The notes under the pieces were generated by a model. It worked only from the letters and a program-made list of their open reading frames with translations, did no database searches and was not told where the DNA came from. Shown here piece after piece: positions 9,375 through 17,920 of a stretch of DNA of 39,646 nucleotides. The stretch is from Phycisphaerales bacterium (GTDB lineage Bacteria > Planctomycetota > Phycisphaerae > Sedimentisphaerales > Anaerobacaceae). The stretch's first letter is position 1; the number at the start of each line of letters is the position of its first letter. The stretch lies in contig CP070675.1 in assembly GCA_020352215.1 (NCBI GenBank), forward strand, positions 2,630,076-2,669,721, read 5' to 3'. The translations under genes and the position numbers were made by a program.

Positions 9375-11231
9375 GTGCGGCATAAGATATGGGCTTTGGT
9401 GCGTGCGGGCGCCGAGCATCGGCAGGTAGTGCTGCTGCTGGCTGTTCTTGCGGTAGCGGTTTCGCTGCCATCTCTGTGGCACGGCTGGTTCCTTGACGAC
9501 ATGACATTCCGGCTCCGGATGCTTGGTTCGCCCGAAGTAAGCGAGCGGCTCCAGGAATTGAGTGTGATCTTTCGGGATGCGAGCAAGCTCTCTACCGCGA
9601 TGTCCGAGCTGTATGCCTTCCTCGGCCATAAGGGCCATGTCCAGGAGCTCATAGCCCAGGTTGCGCCGTGGTGGATGTACCCGGAGATCAGGGCCTCGTT
9701 CTGGCGGCCGCTGGCGAGTCTCAGCATATGGCTCGACTACCAGCTTTTCCCGAACAGCGGGCCGCTACAGCATGCCCACAGCATCTTGTGGTTCGCGGCC
9801 GTCGTCTTTGCTCTGACTGTTCTCTACCGCCGAGTGATGGGACCCGTGTGGGCGGCGGCTCTCGCGGGACTGCTCTACGTGCTGGATGAGAGCTATTACA
9901 TGCCGGTCGCATTCATGGCCAACCGAAATACCCTGATGGCCCTGTTCTTCGGGATGGTGGCCGTGCTCATGCACGACCGGTGGAGGCAGCTAAAGCAGGC
10001 CAAGTATGCGGTTGCGCCCGTTCTGTTCCTTGCCTTGTCGCTGCTGTCCGCCGAGGCGGGCATAGCGACGCTGGCCTACCTCGCCGCCTATGCACTGGCC
10101 TTGGATCGTGACGGTTGGCGCAAGAGAATCATGAGCTTGGTTCCCTATCTTGTGCTGATAGTCATCTGGCGGGTCGTCTATGGTTCGTTGGGTTACGGCG
10201 CGTACGGCAGCGGCATGTACATTGACCCCGGCAGCGAGCCTTTGCGGTTTGCGGCGGCGATGCTCGAGCGCTTGCCGGTCCTGCTCTTCGGGCAATTAGT
10301 CGGGCCTTCGGCGGACATGTATTACTGCTTCAACCATTCGGTCAGGTTCAAGATACTACTATCTGCGGCGGGTCTGCTCACCTTGTGGCTGATCGTGCTG
10401 CTGCCCTTGCTTGTCAAGGACCGCCTGTTGCTCTTCTGGCTACTGGGCATGGTATTCGCCACCGTCCCGATCTGCGCGTGCATGGCGTCGAGTCGGAACC
10501 TGATGTTTGTCGGTGTCGGCGCGATGGGTCTGGTTGCTCAGTTCGTCGCGGGCCTGATCAGAAAGGATGCTCTGCCGAAGTGGCGTCTGTGGAGCGCATC
10601 GGCGTGGGCGTGCTGCGCAGTCCTGCTGTTGGCAAACTTGCTGGGGGGCGTATTTGGCAGGATTTTGATTCCGAAGTACTATCGTGGATTCATGCGGTTG
10701 GCGGAAGCGACTTTCAGAATGGACTTGCCCGAGGAAGTTGAGAAGCAGGACCTAATCGTAGTCAACGCACCGGTTCCCCTGTTTCTTGCCGGGCTACCCG
10801 CCGTCAGTGTACTTGAAGGCAGGCCCGTCCCGAGGTCCCTGCGTGCGCTGGCCCCTGCGTTCTCGCCGCTGGAGGTGGTCCGCACCGAAGACAGGGCGAT
10901 TACTCTGCGAGCTCGGTCGGGGAGCATCCTTTTCAGTGAGCAGCGGGATGATGTTATCGGCCATTGGGTCTACTTTCTTGAGGAGTTCAATGCCGCCTTG
11001 AGGGACGCAAGCCACCCGCTGCAGACCGGCCAGCGGATAGACGTCGGGTCGCTGTCCGTTGCAATCAAACGCCTCGACGAGGCCAACCAGCCGACGGAGG
11101 TCGCATTTCGGTTTTCCGTCTCTCTCGATGATCCGTCACTCAGGTGGGTGCAGTGGGACTGGCAGAAGGGCTACATTCCCTTCAACGTGCCGGCCGTAGG
11201 AGAAATATCCTACGTGCCCGGGCCGTTTTAG
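9375..11231 (+). CDS. Polytopic membrane protein, probable GT-C glycosyltransferase (copy 2)
   Basis: The 618-residue product is a full-length paralogue of the gene just upstream. It has the same first-loop acidic pair (WFLDDMTF), 'WRPLASLSIWLDYQLFP', 'QHAHSILWF', 'LYRRVMGPVWAA', 'LYVLDESYYMP' and 'MANRNTLMALFF'. The order of about ten membrane helices is the same, and a soluble C-terminal domain ends similarly ('VSLDDPSLRWVQW'). The copies are clearly diverged, so the duplication is old. GGAGG at 9365-9369 gives 5-base spacing to the GTG at 9375. A GTG at 9369 is also in frame but overlaps that Shine-Dalgarno, so 9375 is preferred. The two genes are 33 bases apart and probably co-expressed. 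GT-C membership is by motif and topology, so the exact reaction is open. Confidence 0.67.
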   Translation: MRHKIWALVRAGAEHRQVVLLLAVLAVAVSLPSLWHGWFLDDMTFRLRMLGSPEVSERLQELSVIFRDASKLSTAMSELYAFLGHKGHVQELIAQVAPWWMYPEIRASFWRPLASLSIWLDYQLFPNSGPLQHAHSILWFAAVVFALTVLYRRVMGPVWAAALAGLLYVLDESYYMPVAFMANRNTLMALFFGMVAVLMHDRWRQLKQAKYAVAPVLFLALSLLSAEAGIATLAYLAAYALALDRDGWRKRIMSLVPYLVLIVIWRVVYGSLGYGAYGSGMYIDPGSEPLRFAAAMLERLPVLLFGQLVGPSADMYYCFNHSVRFKILLSAAGLLTLWLIVLLPLLVKDRLLLFWLLGMVFATVPICACMASSRNLMFVGVGAMGLVAQFVAGLIRKDALPKWRLWSASAWACCAVLLLANLLGGVFGRILIPKYYRGFMRLAEATFRMDLPEEVEKQDLIVVNAPVPLFLAGLPAVSVLEGRPVPRSLRALAPAFSPLEVVRTEDRAITLRARSGSILFSEQRDDVIGHWVYFLEEFNAALRDASHPLQTGQRIDVGSLSVAIKRLDEANQPTEVAFRFSVSLDDPSLRWVQWDWQKGYIPFNVPAVGEISYVPGPF

Positions 11232-11356
11232 CGGGAGTCCGCATCGGCTGAGCTACGCTACGTCTATGAGGGGCAATCAAATTAGCTATGTTCACGGCAT
11301 GGTCCAATGCGATAGAAGATAGCCCTCTTATAGGTCGTCGGATATATTAAGAAGCT

Positions 11357-12736
11357 ATGAACAGACCCCAAAAGGTAGCCATCCTGTCTTTGACACTGTG
11401 TGTTGCCCTCGCTGCAAAACAGCAGGGCGAGGTCGTTGGACCCATTCCAGACGCCATCAGAAGCGAGTTCAACCTTGCTCCGTTCTATCAGAAGTACCTT
11501 GATGTCGGTGGGCTGCCTGTTGTGGGCTCGGCCAACGTCTCTGACTTTGCACTGCGCGAGGCCGCGTGGATTGTCCGCCACGCGCTGGCGGATCGCCGCG
11601 ACATACTCAGCGCCATGGCTGACAATCACGTCCGGCTCGTGGTCATGGCCTGGAATGAGTTCACCACCGACGTGCCCGAGCACAGCCGGCTAAGGCCCAA
11701 GGGCTACTGGGATCGCCGTGCACGCGGTCTCGGCGCGACCCCGCAAGCGCCGGCGGTGAGTTGTGCAGAGGAGAATCTGCTTTGTTTCCCGGGCGATCCC
11801 TACTCTACGGAGAACATTCTGATACATGAATTCGCGCACGCCATGCACGAGACCGGCCTGATCGCGGTCGACCCGACCTTCGAGGAGCGACTGAAAGCCG
11901 CGTATGAGAGTGCCAAGAAGCGTGGTCTTTGGCCGGACACCTACGCCATCATCAACCGCAAGGAGTATTGGGCGGAGGGCGTGCAGTGCTGGTTCGACAA
12001 CAACCGCGAGAACGACGCCGTCCATTGCCACGTCAACACGCGGGCGGAACTGAAGCAATACGACCCCGAGCTGGCCAAGCTGTGCACCGGCGTCCTCGGC
12101 GACGGCCCGTGGCGCTATCGCAAACCCATGGATCGCGATGCGGCCGGCCGAGCCCACCTTGCAGGCTGGGACCCCACTAAGGCGCCGCGATTTCGATGGC
12201 GCCAGCGGCCGCTGACCGACAAACCGCGCGTGCGCATCGAAACCGCCGTCGGCAACATTGAGGTTGAGCTCGATGCCAAGCGTGCACCAATCACGACCAA
12301 GAACTTCCTGCGCTATGTGCACGAAGGTTTCTACAAAGACGGCATCTTCTTCCGCACCGTGACCGCATCGAATCAGCCTGATGACGCCGTGAAGATCGCG
12401 GTGATCCAGGCCCAGGCGAATCCGGCGAGGCAGAAAGATGCATTTGCCCCAATCGCAATCGAGAGCACGCGTAAGACCGGCCTGCATCATCTTGACGGCA
12501 CGATATCTATGGCCCGCGCAGATCCCAACACAGCCACGCACCATTTCTTCATCTGTCTGGGCGAGCAGCCGGAGCTCGACTTCGGCGGCAAACGCAATCC
12601 TGACGGCCAGGGCTTCGCCGCCTTCGGCCGCGTGGTCGAGGGAATGGACGTGGTGCGCAAAATCCACGATTCCCCCGCAGAAGGCCAGATGCTCACTCCG
12701 CCCATCCCCATCCGGCGCGCCGTCAGAATGGACTGA
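11357..12736 (+). CDS. Metallopeptidase-like domain fused to a cyclophilin-type peptidyl-prolyl isomerase
   Basis: This 459-residue protein starts with a likely signal peptide (VAILSLTLCVALAA, residues 7-20). Residues ~35-250 form a zincin-like domain: the zinc motif HEFAH at 157-161, and downstream 'NRKEYWAEGVQCWFDNN' (200-216), whose Glu could be the third ligand, as in gluzincins related to the lethal-factor-like group. Residues ~290-459 are a cyclophilin (PPIase) domain: 'VRIETAVGNIEVELDAKRAPITTKNF', 'FYKDGIFFRTV', 'GTISMARADPNTATHHFFI', 'GFAAFGRVVEGMDVV'. The PPIase FHR-type Arg is kept, but the usual SQFFI Gln is His, and the middle loop is diverged. It would act in the periplasm or outside the cell. 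The first domain's family and the substrate are not certain. Confidence 0.8.
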   Translation: MNRPQKVAILSLTLCVALAAKQQGEVVGPIPDAIRSEFNLAPFYQKYLDVGGLPVVGSANVSDFALREAAWIVRHALADRRDILSAMADNHVRLVVMAWNEFTTDVPEHSRLRPKGYWDRRARGLGATPQAPAVSCAEENLLCFPGDPYSTENILIHEFAHAMHETGLIAVDPTFEERLKAAYESAKKRGLWPDTYAIINRKEYWAEGVQCWFDNNRENDAVHCHVNTRAELKQYDPELAKLCTGVLGDGPWRYRKPMDRDAAGRAHLAGWDPTKAPRFRWRQRPLTDKPRVRIETAVGNIEVELDAKRAPITTKNFLRYVHEGFYKDGIFFRTVTASNQPDDAVKIAVIQAQANPARQKDAFAPIAIESTRKTGLHHLDGTISMARADPNTATHHFFICLGEQPELDFGGKRNPDGQGFAAFGRVVEGMDVVRKIHDSPAEGQMLTPPIPIRRAVRMD

Positions 12737-13297
12737 GTGAGATAATTCGTTTGCTCGCAGGCCCATCGCGAATTGGCTCCAGCCCCGCGTACGGCCGCAG
12801 TGGCGGTGCACCGATATGAGATAAGAAAATTTGACTTTTTTTCAGGTTTTCCGTCAACACTTGCCGCCCGGCGAACGCCTACTTACATGAATCCTGAATC
12901 TTAGGTGTCCGGCCGCAGGCCATGACATACGACCTCTGAGATGCGAGATGCGGTTTTGTGCGAGACCTGCCCTGAATGAGCCGGGCTCGGAGCCCATGCG
13001 GCTACGCTCAGAGCCTGCCTTGAACGTGGCTGAGGAGGGCTCTGTCGGGAGAGAGGTCGAAGCTACGATATCGTCTGACGCGACGTGGGGAAAGAGTTGC
13101 CTCTCGCTCTTTGTGATTGACATAGGGCTCTCCTTTGTTCTTGAGATTGTGTTTGGCGTGTAAAGGAGGCGATCAAGCGGTCAGCGTGACCGTCGGATTT
13201 CTTGGCGGGTTTGGGCGTGTCTTCGTCTGATAGGGCCCGCGAAAGTTCTTTGTCAGCGGATGACGGAAGATCACAGAACTGAAAGGAGAAACTGCAA
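12737..13297. other. 561-base intergenic region upstream of the putative RiPP precursor
   Basis: No convincing gene is present. Possible short frames (for example 12948-13163) lack family resemblance. It holds an imperfect duplicated segment around 12968-13040 (CTGCCCTGAA...GAGCC and CTGCCTTGAA...GGCTGAGG). A good -35 box (TTGACA, 13119-13124) has no matching -10 at the right distance. A stray AAAGGAGG at about 13163 is not followed by a usable start. The promoter of the next gene presumably lies here. Confidence 0.4.
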
Positions 13298-13705
13298 ATG
13301 GCGAAATCAAGGGAAGATATCAAGATTCAGGAACTGTTCGAAGCTGCACACAAGGACCGGCACCTCAAGCTCAGGCTCCTTGACAATCCCAAGAAGGTAG
13401 CCAAGGAGTGGGGCATTGAGTTGGGACCGCGCGAGGCAGAGCGGCTGACGAAGCTCGGAGCTTTCGTCGAGTTGGCAAACGAAGTCAAGTTTGGTCGGGT
13501 CTGGCGGTGTGATCCGAAGGTCTGCTATCCCTCAACAGTCTGGCTCCGGCAGGAGCTAATAGATCTGCTTGAGGGCATCATCCGCCCTGACCCTGACTGG
13601 ATAAAGTACCCGCCTCCTCCTTTACGCCGGATAGCAGAGCACCGATTGAATCGAAATCTCGGCCTGCTGAGGAGCCAGGAAGGCGGAGTAATTACCGACC
13701 GTTAG
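13298..13705 (+). CDS. Candidate RiPP precursor with NHLP/Nif11-like leader
   Basis: This 135-residue protein has a strong Shine-Dalgarno (AAAGGAGA, ~9 bases before the ATG). Residues ~8-55 are helical and resemble the nitrile-hydratase-like (NHLP) / Nif11 leader pattern: 'ELFEAAHKDRHLKLRLLDNP' followed by 'KEWGIELGPREAERL', i.e. D..lk.rLL.nP..va.e.GieL. The second half looks like a separate region with 'VWRCDPKVCYPSTVW' (C71 and C76 its only cysteines), a polyproline 'KYPPPPLRR', and a polar tail. It has no signal peptide and no Gly-Gly cleavage site that I can see. The next gene encodes a radical SAM/SPASM enzyme with a PqqD-like tail, which makes a precursor role plausible. It could instead be a nitrile-hydratase-like or regulatory partner. 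The family match is by eye only. Confidence 0.55.
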   Translation: MAKSREDIKIQELFEAAHKDRHLKLRLLDNPKKVAKEWGIELGPREAERLTKLGAFVELANEVKFGRVWRCDPKVCYPSTVWLRQELIDLLEGIIRPDPDWIKYPPPPLRRIAEHRLNRNLGLLRSQEGGVITDR

Positions 13706-13757
13706 AGAAAGGCAACTGAGTTTCGTTGAGCTTCGACTATACATCACACCTGCACGC

Positions 13758-15119
13758 GTGTTGGTGTTCCCGGAAGCTGTGCGCTTAGTTTGCGAAGGGT
13801 GCAATTTGGCAAATATACTCTTAACAACGCTGTGCAATCTCCGCTGCGGCTACTGCTTCGCCAGGGAGAGGATGGTTCAAAAGCCAAGTCAGACTATGTC
13901 AATGGAGAATGTTGAGAAGGTCATAGACTTCTTGAAGCGCTCCGACTATCCGATCTTTCGCATGATGGGCGGGGAACCGACACTTCACCCGCATTTCCCG
14001 GATATTGTGAAGCTTGCGTTGAATGAAGGCATGCGTATCGACTTGCTCACCAATGCGACATGGGACGCAGAATACAACCAGCTGTTTGCCCGTATATCAC
14101 CTAACAGTTTACTTTTTCTACTGAACATTGATCATCCGGAGAATTATCCATCCAGGCTCTGGACCGCAATGGAGAATAACTTGAACACCCTGGCCGGCCG
14201 CAAAGGTGTCTCACTTAGTTTCAATATTTTCGAGAAGGAGCCGAAATACGAGTACATCTTTGATTTGACTACGACGTATGAAATTCGACGGATCCGCCTG
14301 AGTTTCTCCCTGCCGGTTATAGGAGAAGATAACGCACATCTGGACATCCATGAGTACGACGAGATGGCAACCTTCATAATGGATTTTGTGCGGCGGGCGG
14401 AAGATAGAGGTGTCGGCGTTCAGTTGGACAATGCCATCCCGCTGTGTATGTTCACCTATGAACAGGTCGGCGAACTCATTCTCAAAGGTGTGCTTGATCT
14501 GACGCGGAACGCTCGGTGTAGACCCATAATTGATATTGGACCTGACCTCACCGTTTGGTGCTGCTTTTGCCTTTCCACGCTGTGCAACAGAAGATTAGAC
14601 GAATTCGAAACACTTGGGGAAATCCAAGATTACTACTCCAGGTTTTTCAAACCGTACCAGACCCAGGTATTTGCACTGGACAAATGCTACGACTGCTCAT
14701 ACCGGACTACGTGGGAATGCCAGGGAGGATGCACAGCATTCTCGGTTGCGCTCGACGGGAATTTGTGTGGGAATGATTCAGTGGACAACAATGTGCACCA
14801 TGACCGTTGCGGCTCAGGGAGCATCCTCGCTTTGGCAGACGACGTAACAATAGATCACTATGAGATTCCCAAAGAGTCCTACGTTCTGAGAAATGCTGCC
14901 GGCCATTCAGTCGAAGTCAACGCATCGTTTAAGCGTTTGTTGGACAGGCTCGACGGCCACCGGGGCTCACAACAAGTCGTAAACGAATTCCTTAACGACG
15001 AGTTCGGACACGGCGATCACGACCCTGTCGCTGCGTTCGAACGCCGGGTGATGGAGGAAGGCTTCACCGATCTGCTCCTTGCGTTACAGAAAGACGGATT
15101 GATCGTTCTGGAGCGATGA
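13758..15119 (+). CDS. Radical SAM/SPASM peptide-modifying enzyme with C-terminal PqqD-like domain
   Basis: The product has up to 453 residues. The radical SAM cluster motif is CNLRCGYC (C26, C30, C33), followed by 'MMGGEPTLHPHF' (GGEP at 70-73). The SPASM region shows C253 and C267/C268/C270, then C309-x2-C312-x7-C320-x3-C324 and C350, enough to hold auxiliary 4Fe-4S clusters. Residues ~372-453 resemble PqqD / RiPP recognition elements: 'YVLRNAAGHSVEVNASFKRL' then 'LDGHRGSQQVVNEFL' and a final 'LLLALQKDGLIVL'. Such enzymes make C-C or thioether links in ribosomal peptides. The start is unclear: GTG 13758 is the longest frame, but TTG 13806 has GAAGGG 6 bases upstream and begins MANILLTTLCNLRC, like many relatives. 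It lies 52-100 bases after the putative precursor and has no partner protein for leader binding, consistent with a fused recognition domain. Confidence 0.82.
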   Translation: MLVFPEAVRLVCEGCNLANILLTTLCNLRCGYCFARERMVQKPSQTMSMENVEKVIDFLKRSDYPIFRMMGGEPTLHPHFPDIVKLALNEGMRIDLLTNATWDAEYNQLFARISPNSLLFLLNIDHPENYPSRLWTAMENNLNTLAGRKGVSLSFNIFEKEPKYEYIFDLTTTYEIRRIRLSFSLPVIGEDNAHLDIHEYDEMATFIMDFVRRAEDRGVGVQLDNAIPLCMFTYEQVGELILKGVLDLTRNARCRPIIDIGPDLTVWCCFCLSTLCNRRLDEFETLGEIQDYYSRFFKPYQTQVFALDKCYDCSYRTTWECQGGCTAFSVALDGNLCGNDSVDNNVHHDRCGSGSILALADDVTIDHYEIPKESYVLRNAAGHSVEVNASFKRLLDRLDGHRGSQQVVNEFLNDEFGHGDHDPVAAFERRVMEEGFTDLLLALQKDGLIVLER

Positions 15120-15128
15120 GGCTCCTCA

Positions 15129-15145
15129 ACAGAATGCCATTCTGT
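15129..15145 (+). terminator. Short hairpin after the radical SAM gene
   Basis: ACAGAAT (15129-15135), loop GCC, and ATTCTGT (15139-15145) form a perfect 7-bp stem starting 10 bases after the stop. There is no T-run, so termination is possible but not assured. Confidence 0.3.
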
Positions 15146-15210
15146 CTGCCAATGTCGGAGGTATTGCGACGCCCGGGAATGGCGGGACTGTCGAGGCCTG
15201 GCGATCGGTG

Positions 15211-15232
15211 AGGCGTGCCCCACCCCACGCCT
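15211..15232 (+). terminator. GC-rich hairpin between radical SAM and M16 genes
   Basis: AGGCGTG (15211-15217), an 8-base C-rich loop, and CACGCCT (15226-15232) form a perfect 7-bp stem. It lies in the 285-base gap before the peptidase pair and may end transcription or be a small dispersed repeat. No T-run follows. Confidence 0.35.
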
Positions 15233-15404
15233 TACGCTTCAACCAGTAGGATATTGAGGGCCTATCTCACAGGGGTCAACGAGCCATGCCTTTGACGTTC
15301 CCGGGTTTTCGGCGGAATTGTTCTGGGCAGGGGGGTGGAAAGGTGATAATATGCCGGGCACTATCGCTACCTAATTGGCTGGGGTAATACGGTAAAGACC
15401 GGAT

Positions 15405-16637
15405 ATGACTGAAAGACTCGACAAACACACGCTGAAAAACGGGATGGTGCTGCTCGGCGAGCCGATGGAGGCCGTCGAATCGGTGGCCTTCGGGTTTATG
15501 CTACCTGCGGGTGCTGCTGTGCTGCCGGAGGGCTGCTGCGGGGCCGGCAACGTTATCGTCGATTGGATTTTCCGCGGAGCCGGCGATATGACAAGCAGGC
15601 AGCTCAGCGATGCGCTGGATGGGTTGGGCCTGCACCGGGCCGCCTCGGTCGGCAGCTCTCACATGACTATTGGGGCGGCTCTTGAGGCCAGCAACCTCTC
15701 GAAGGCCCTGCAATTGCACGCGGACGTCGTGCTGAGGCCGAGCCTCGACGAGGACCAGTTCGACTTAGCCAGGCAACTGGCTATCGAGGGCGTGCGGGCC
15801 CTGGACGATGACCCGCGGCAGAAGGTCATGCTGAAATTGCGAGAGCAGTTCTATCCGAGCCCTCTCGGCCGAAGCACCGTCGGAGATATTGCCGAGCTTG
15901 GGGCCTTGACGGCCGGGCAGACACGGCAGATCGTGACCGACGATTTAAACCTCGCCGAGACGATTTTCTCGGTGGCGGGCAAGTACGATTTCGAGAGTAT
16001 CTGCCGACAGATGGAGGGCCTATTTGACACGGGCCGGCAGAATCCCACTGAGCCGGTCGCACTTGGCTCGCGGGCCGGCAAGTACACGCACATACACAAT
16101 GAGGGGGCGCAGGTGCACATCGGTCTGATGACCGGGACCGTCAAGCCGGGCGACGAGGACTACTACAACGCCAGGGTGGCCGTGTCGGTTCTATCCGGCG
16201 GGATGAGCGCTCGGCTGTTCACCGAAGTTCGAGAGAAGCGCGGGCTTTGCTATGCGATTGGCGCGCGGTACCACGGGCTGAAAGGGGCGGCCGGCGTGGC
16301 GTGCTACGCGGGGACAACGCCGGATAAGGCTCAGGAAACGCTCGACGTAGTCGTCCGGGAATTCGACCGGCTCGGCGACCAAATCAGCGAGGAGGAAATC
16401 CAAAGAGCAAAGGTCGGGCTCAAGAGCTCTCTGATTTTGCAGAGTGAATCGTCCAGCAGCAGGGCCGGGGGAATCGGAACCGACTACTACATGCTGGGCA
16501 GGGTCAGGAGCCTGGACGAAATCAAGGACAACATCGAGGCCACCACCGTCGATTCGGTAACGGGATTTCTGCGAAACAACAAGTTCAAAGACTTCACCGT
16601 GGTGACGATCGGTCCCAAGCATGTGACAGTCGGGTGA
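15405..16637 (+). CDS. M16-family peptidase homologue lacking the zinc site
   Basis: This 410-residue protein has the two-lobed M16B fold: an N-terminal 'tLkNGmVLLGEPMEAVESVAFGFMLPAGA' start, and a C-terminal lobe with 'ARVAVSVLSGGMSARLFTEVREKRGLCYAIGARY', the family R/Y-type motif that helps form the active site. Where catalytic members have HxxEH it reads NVIVD (in 'GAGNVIVDWIFRGA'), so it cannot bind catalytic zinc. It overlaps the next gene by 4 bases (GTGA), and that gene has the intact HxxEH. Paired active/inactive M16B subunits are known in mitochondrial processing peptidase and in several bacterial heterodimers, including PqqF/PqqG. I therefore infer that this is the non-catalytic, substrate-gripping subunit. 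Confidence 0.85.
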   Translation: MTERLDKHTLKNGMVLLGEPMEAVESVAFGFMLPAGAAVLPEGCCGAGNVIVDWIFRGAGDMTSRQLSDALDGLGLHRAASVGSSHMTIGAALEASNLSKALQLHADVVLRPSLDEDQFDLARQLAIEGVRALDDDPRQKVMLKLREQFYPSPLGRSTVGDIAELGALTAGQTRQIVTDDLNLAETIFSVAGKYDFESICRQMEGLFDTGRQNPTEPVALGSRAGKYTHIHNEGAQVHIGLMTGTVKPGDEDYYNARVAVSVLSGGMSARLFTEVREKRGLCYAIGARYHGLKGAAGVACYAGTTPDKAQETLDVVVREFDRLGDQISEEEIQRAKVGLKSSLILQSESSSSRAGGIGTDYYMLGRVRSLDEIKDNIEATTVDSVTGFLRNNKFKDFTVVTIGPKHVTVG

Positions 16638-17872
16638 CGCTTTGTATGGAATTCAAAAAGAAAACATTAGCGAACGGTTTGGATTTGATCGGCGAGATCA
16701 ACCCCTCCGCTAGATCGGCGGCGGTGGGTTTCTTCGTCAGGACCGGCGCGCGGGATGAGACGGCGCAGATAAACGGCGTATCGCACTACCTCGAGCATAT
16801 GTTGTTCAAGGGCACCGAGAAGCTGAGCGCCCTCGATGTCAACCAGGCATTCGACAGGACCGGCGCACAATTCAACGCCTTTACCAGCGAGGAGAACACC
16901 GTTTACTACGCGGCTGTTCTGCCGGAGTATCTGGGCGAGGTGACGGGGCTCTGGATAGAGCTGATGAGGCCGGCCCTTCGCGATGACGATTTCAACATTG
17001 AAAAAGATGTAATCAAAGAAGAGATCGCGATGTACAAGGATCTGCCGAGCTTTGACGTTATGGATAGGTGCAGGAGCCTGCATTTCGATTCTCACCCCTG
17101 CGGCAACAGCGTGCTCGGCAGCGAGGAGAGTATCGACGGCCTCACGGCCGAGCAGATGCGCAGCTACTTTGCAGGACGTTACGCGCCCAACAATATGGTG
17201 TTGGCCTGTGCGGGCAGCTTTGACTGGGACGAGCTTTGCTCGATTGCTGAAGAGCCGTGCGGCAAGTGGCAAACGGAGACTGTGGAGAGGGAGCTACAAG
17301 ACTATGGGGGCAGCAAGAAGAAAGAGCGAATCGAAAAGCAGAATCTGTCTTGTGAGCACATCTGCCTGATGAACGCGGGCGTCTCGGCGCAGGACCCGAA
17401 GAGGTTTGCCGCCTCGCTCTTGGCGGCGGTTGTCGGCGATGATGTCGGATCACGGTTCTACTGGGAGCTTGTTGATAAGGCGCTGGCCGAAGGGGCTACC
17501 ATGCAGTTCGGGCCGATGGATGGAACCGGGACATTCTACAGCTACATTCGGTGCAGCAGCGAAAATGTCCCGCGGGTGCTCGATATCGTCGGGAACATAT
17601 TCGGCGACCTGGCTGAAAACGGCGTCACTGAAGATGAGTTGGAGAAGTCAAAGAACAAGATTCTCAGCGCGCTTGTGATCAAGAACGAACTGCCCATGGG
17701 CCGGCTGGTTGATCTCGGTTTCAACTGGACGTATCTGCATAACTATCGCTCGATCGCTGAAGATGTCAGCGCCATCAAGGCCGTAACCGTTAAGGACGTG
17801 AGTTCGCTGATAGAAGAATCGAGACTCAGCGATTTCACACAGTTCTCTATAGGTCCTGCAGGACCGAGTTGA
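16634..17872 (+). CDS. M16-family zinc peptidase, catalytic subunit
   Basis: This 412-residue M16B peptidase carries the inverted zinc motif HYLEH (H51, E54, H55) in 'GVSHYLEHMLFKGTEKLSA'. A third ligand, E130, lies 75 residues on in 'VIKEEIAMY', the usual HxxEH-x74-E arrangement. The next conserved block is 'AFTSEENTVYYAAVLPEYL'. The C-terminal lobe is complete but its R/Y motif is weaker ('DDVGSRFYWELVDKALAEGA'), which fits complementation by the preceding subunit. The GTG start overlaps the upstream stop by 4 bases; an ATG at 16646 is also possible. There is no signal peptide, so it probably works in the cytoplasm on peptides or protein precursors. By analogy to PqqFG it could trim the product of the nearby radical SAM gene, but M16 pairs also occur alone as housekeeping peptidases. 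Confidence 0.9.
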   Translation: MTLCMEFKKKTLANGLDLIGEINPSARSAAVGFFVRTGARDETAQINGVSHYLEHMLFKGTEKLSALDVNQAFDRTGAQFNAFTSEENTVYYAAVLPEYLGEVTGLWIELMRPALRDDDFNIEKDVIKEEIAMYKDLPSFDVMDRCRSLHFDSHPCGNSVLGSEESIDGLTAEQMRSYFAGRYAPNNMVLACAGSFDWDELCSIAEEPCGKWQTETVERELQDYGGSKKKERIEKQNLSCEHICLMNAGVSAQDPKRFAASLLAAVVGDDVGSRFYWELVDKALAEGATMQFGPMDGTGTFYSYIRCSSENVPRVLDIVGNIFGDLAENGVTEDELEKSKNKILSALVIKNELPMGRLVDLGFNWTYLHNYRSIAEDVSAIKAVTVKDVSSLIEESRLSDFTQFSIGPAGPS

Positions 17873-17920
17873 CGCGCAAATGCCGTGAATGTGCGGGGCG
17901 GGTCAGAGAGGGTACGTGCG

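Noticed and set aside
11690..12811. 373-residue minus-strand frame
   Set aside because: Shadow of the zincin-cyclophilin gene, caused by high GC content.
12948..13163. 71-residue frame upstream of the putative precursor
   Set aside because: No ribosome-binding site; composition comes from an imperfect GC-rich repeat.
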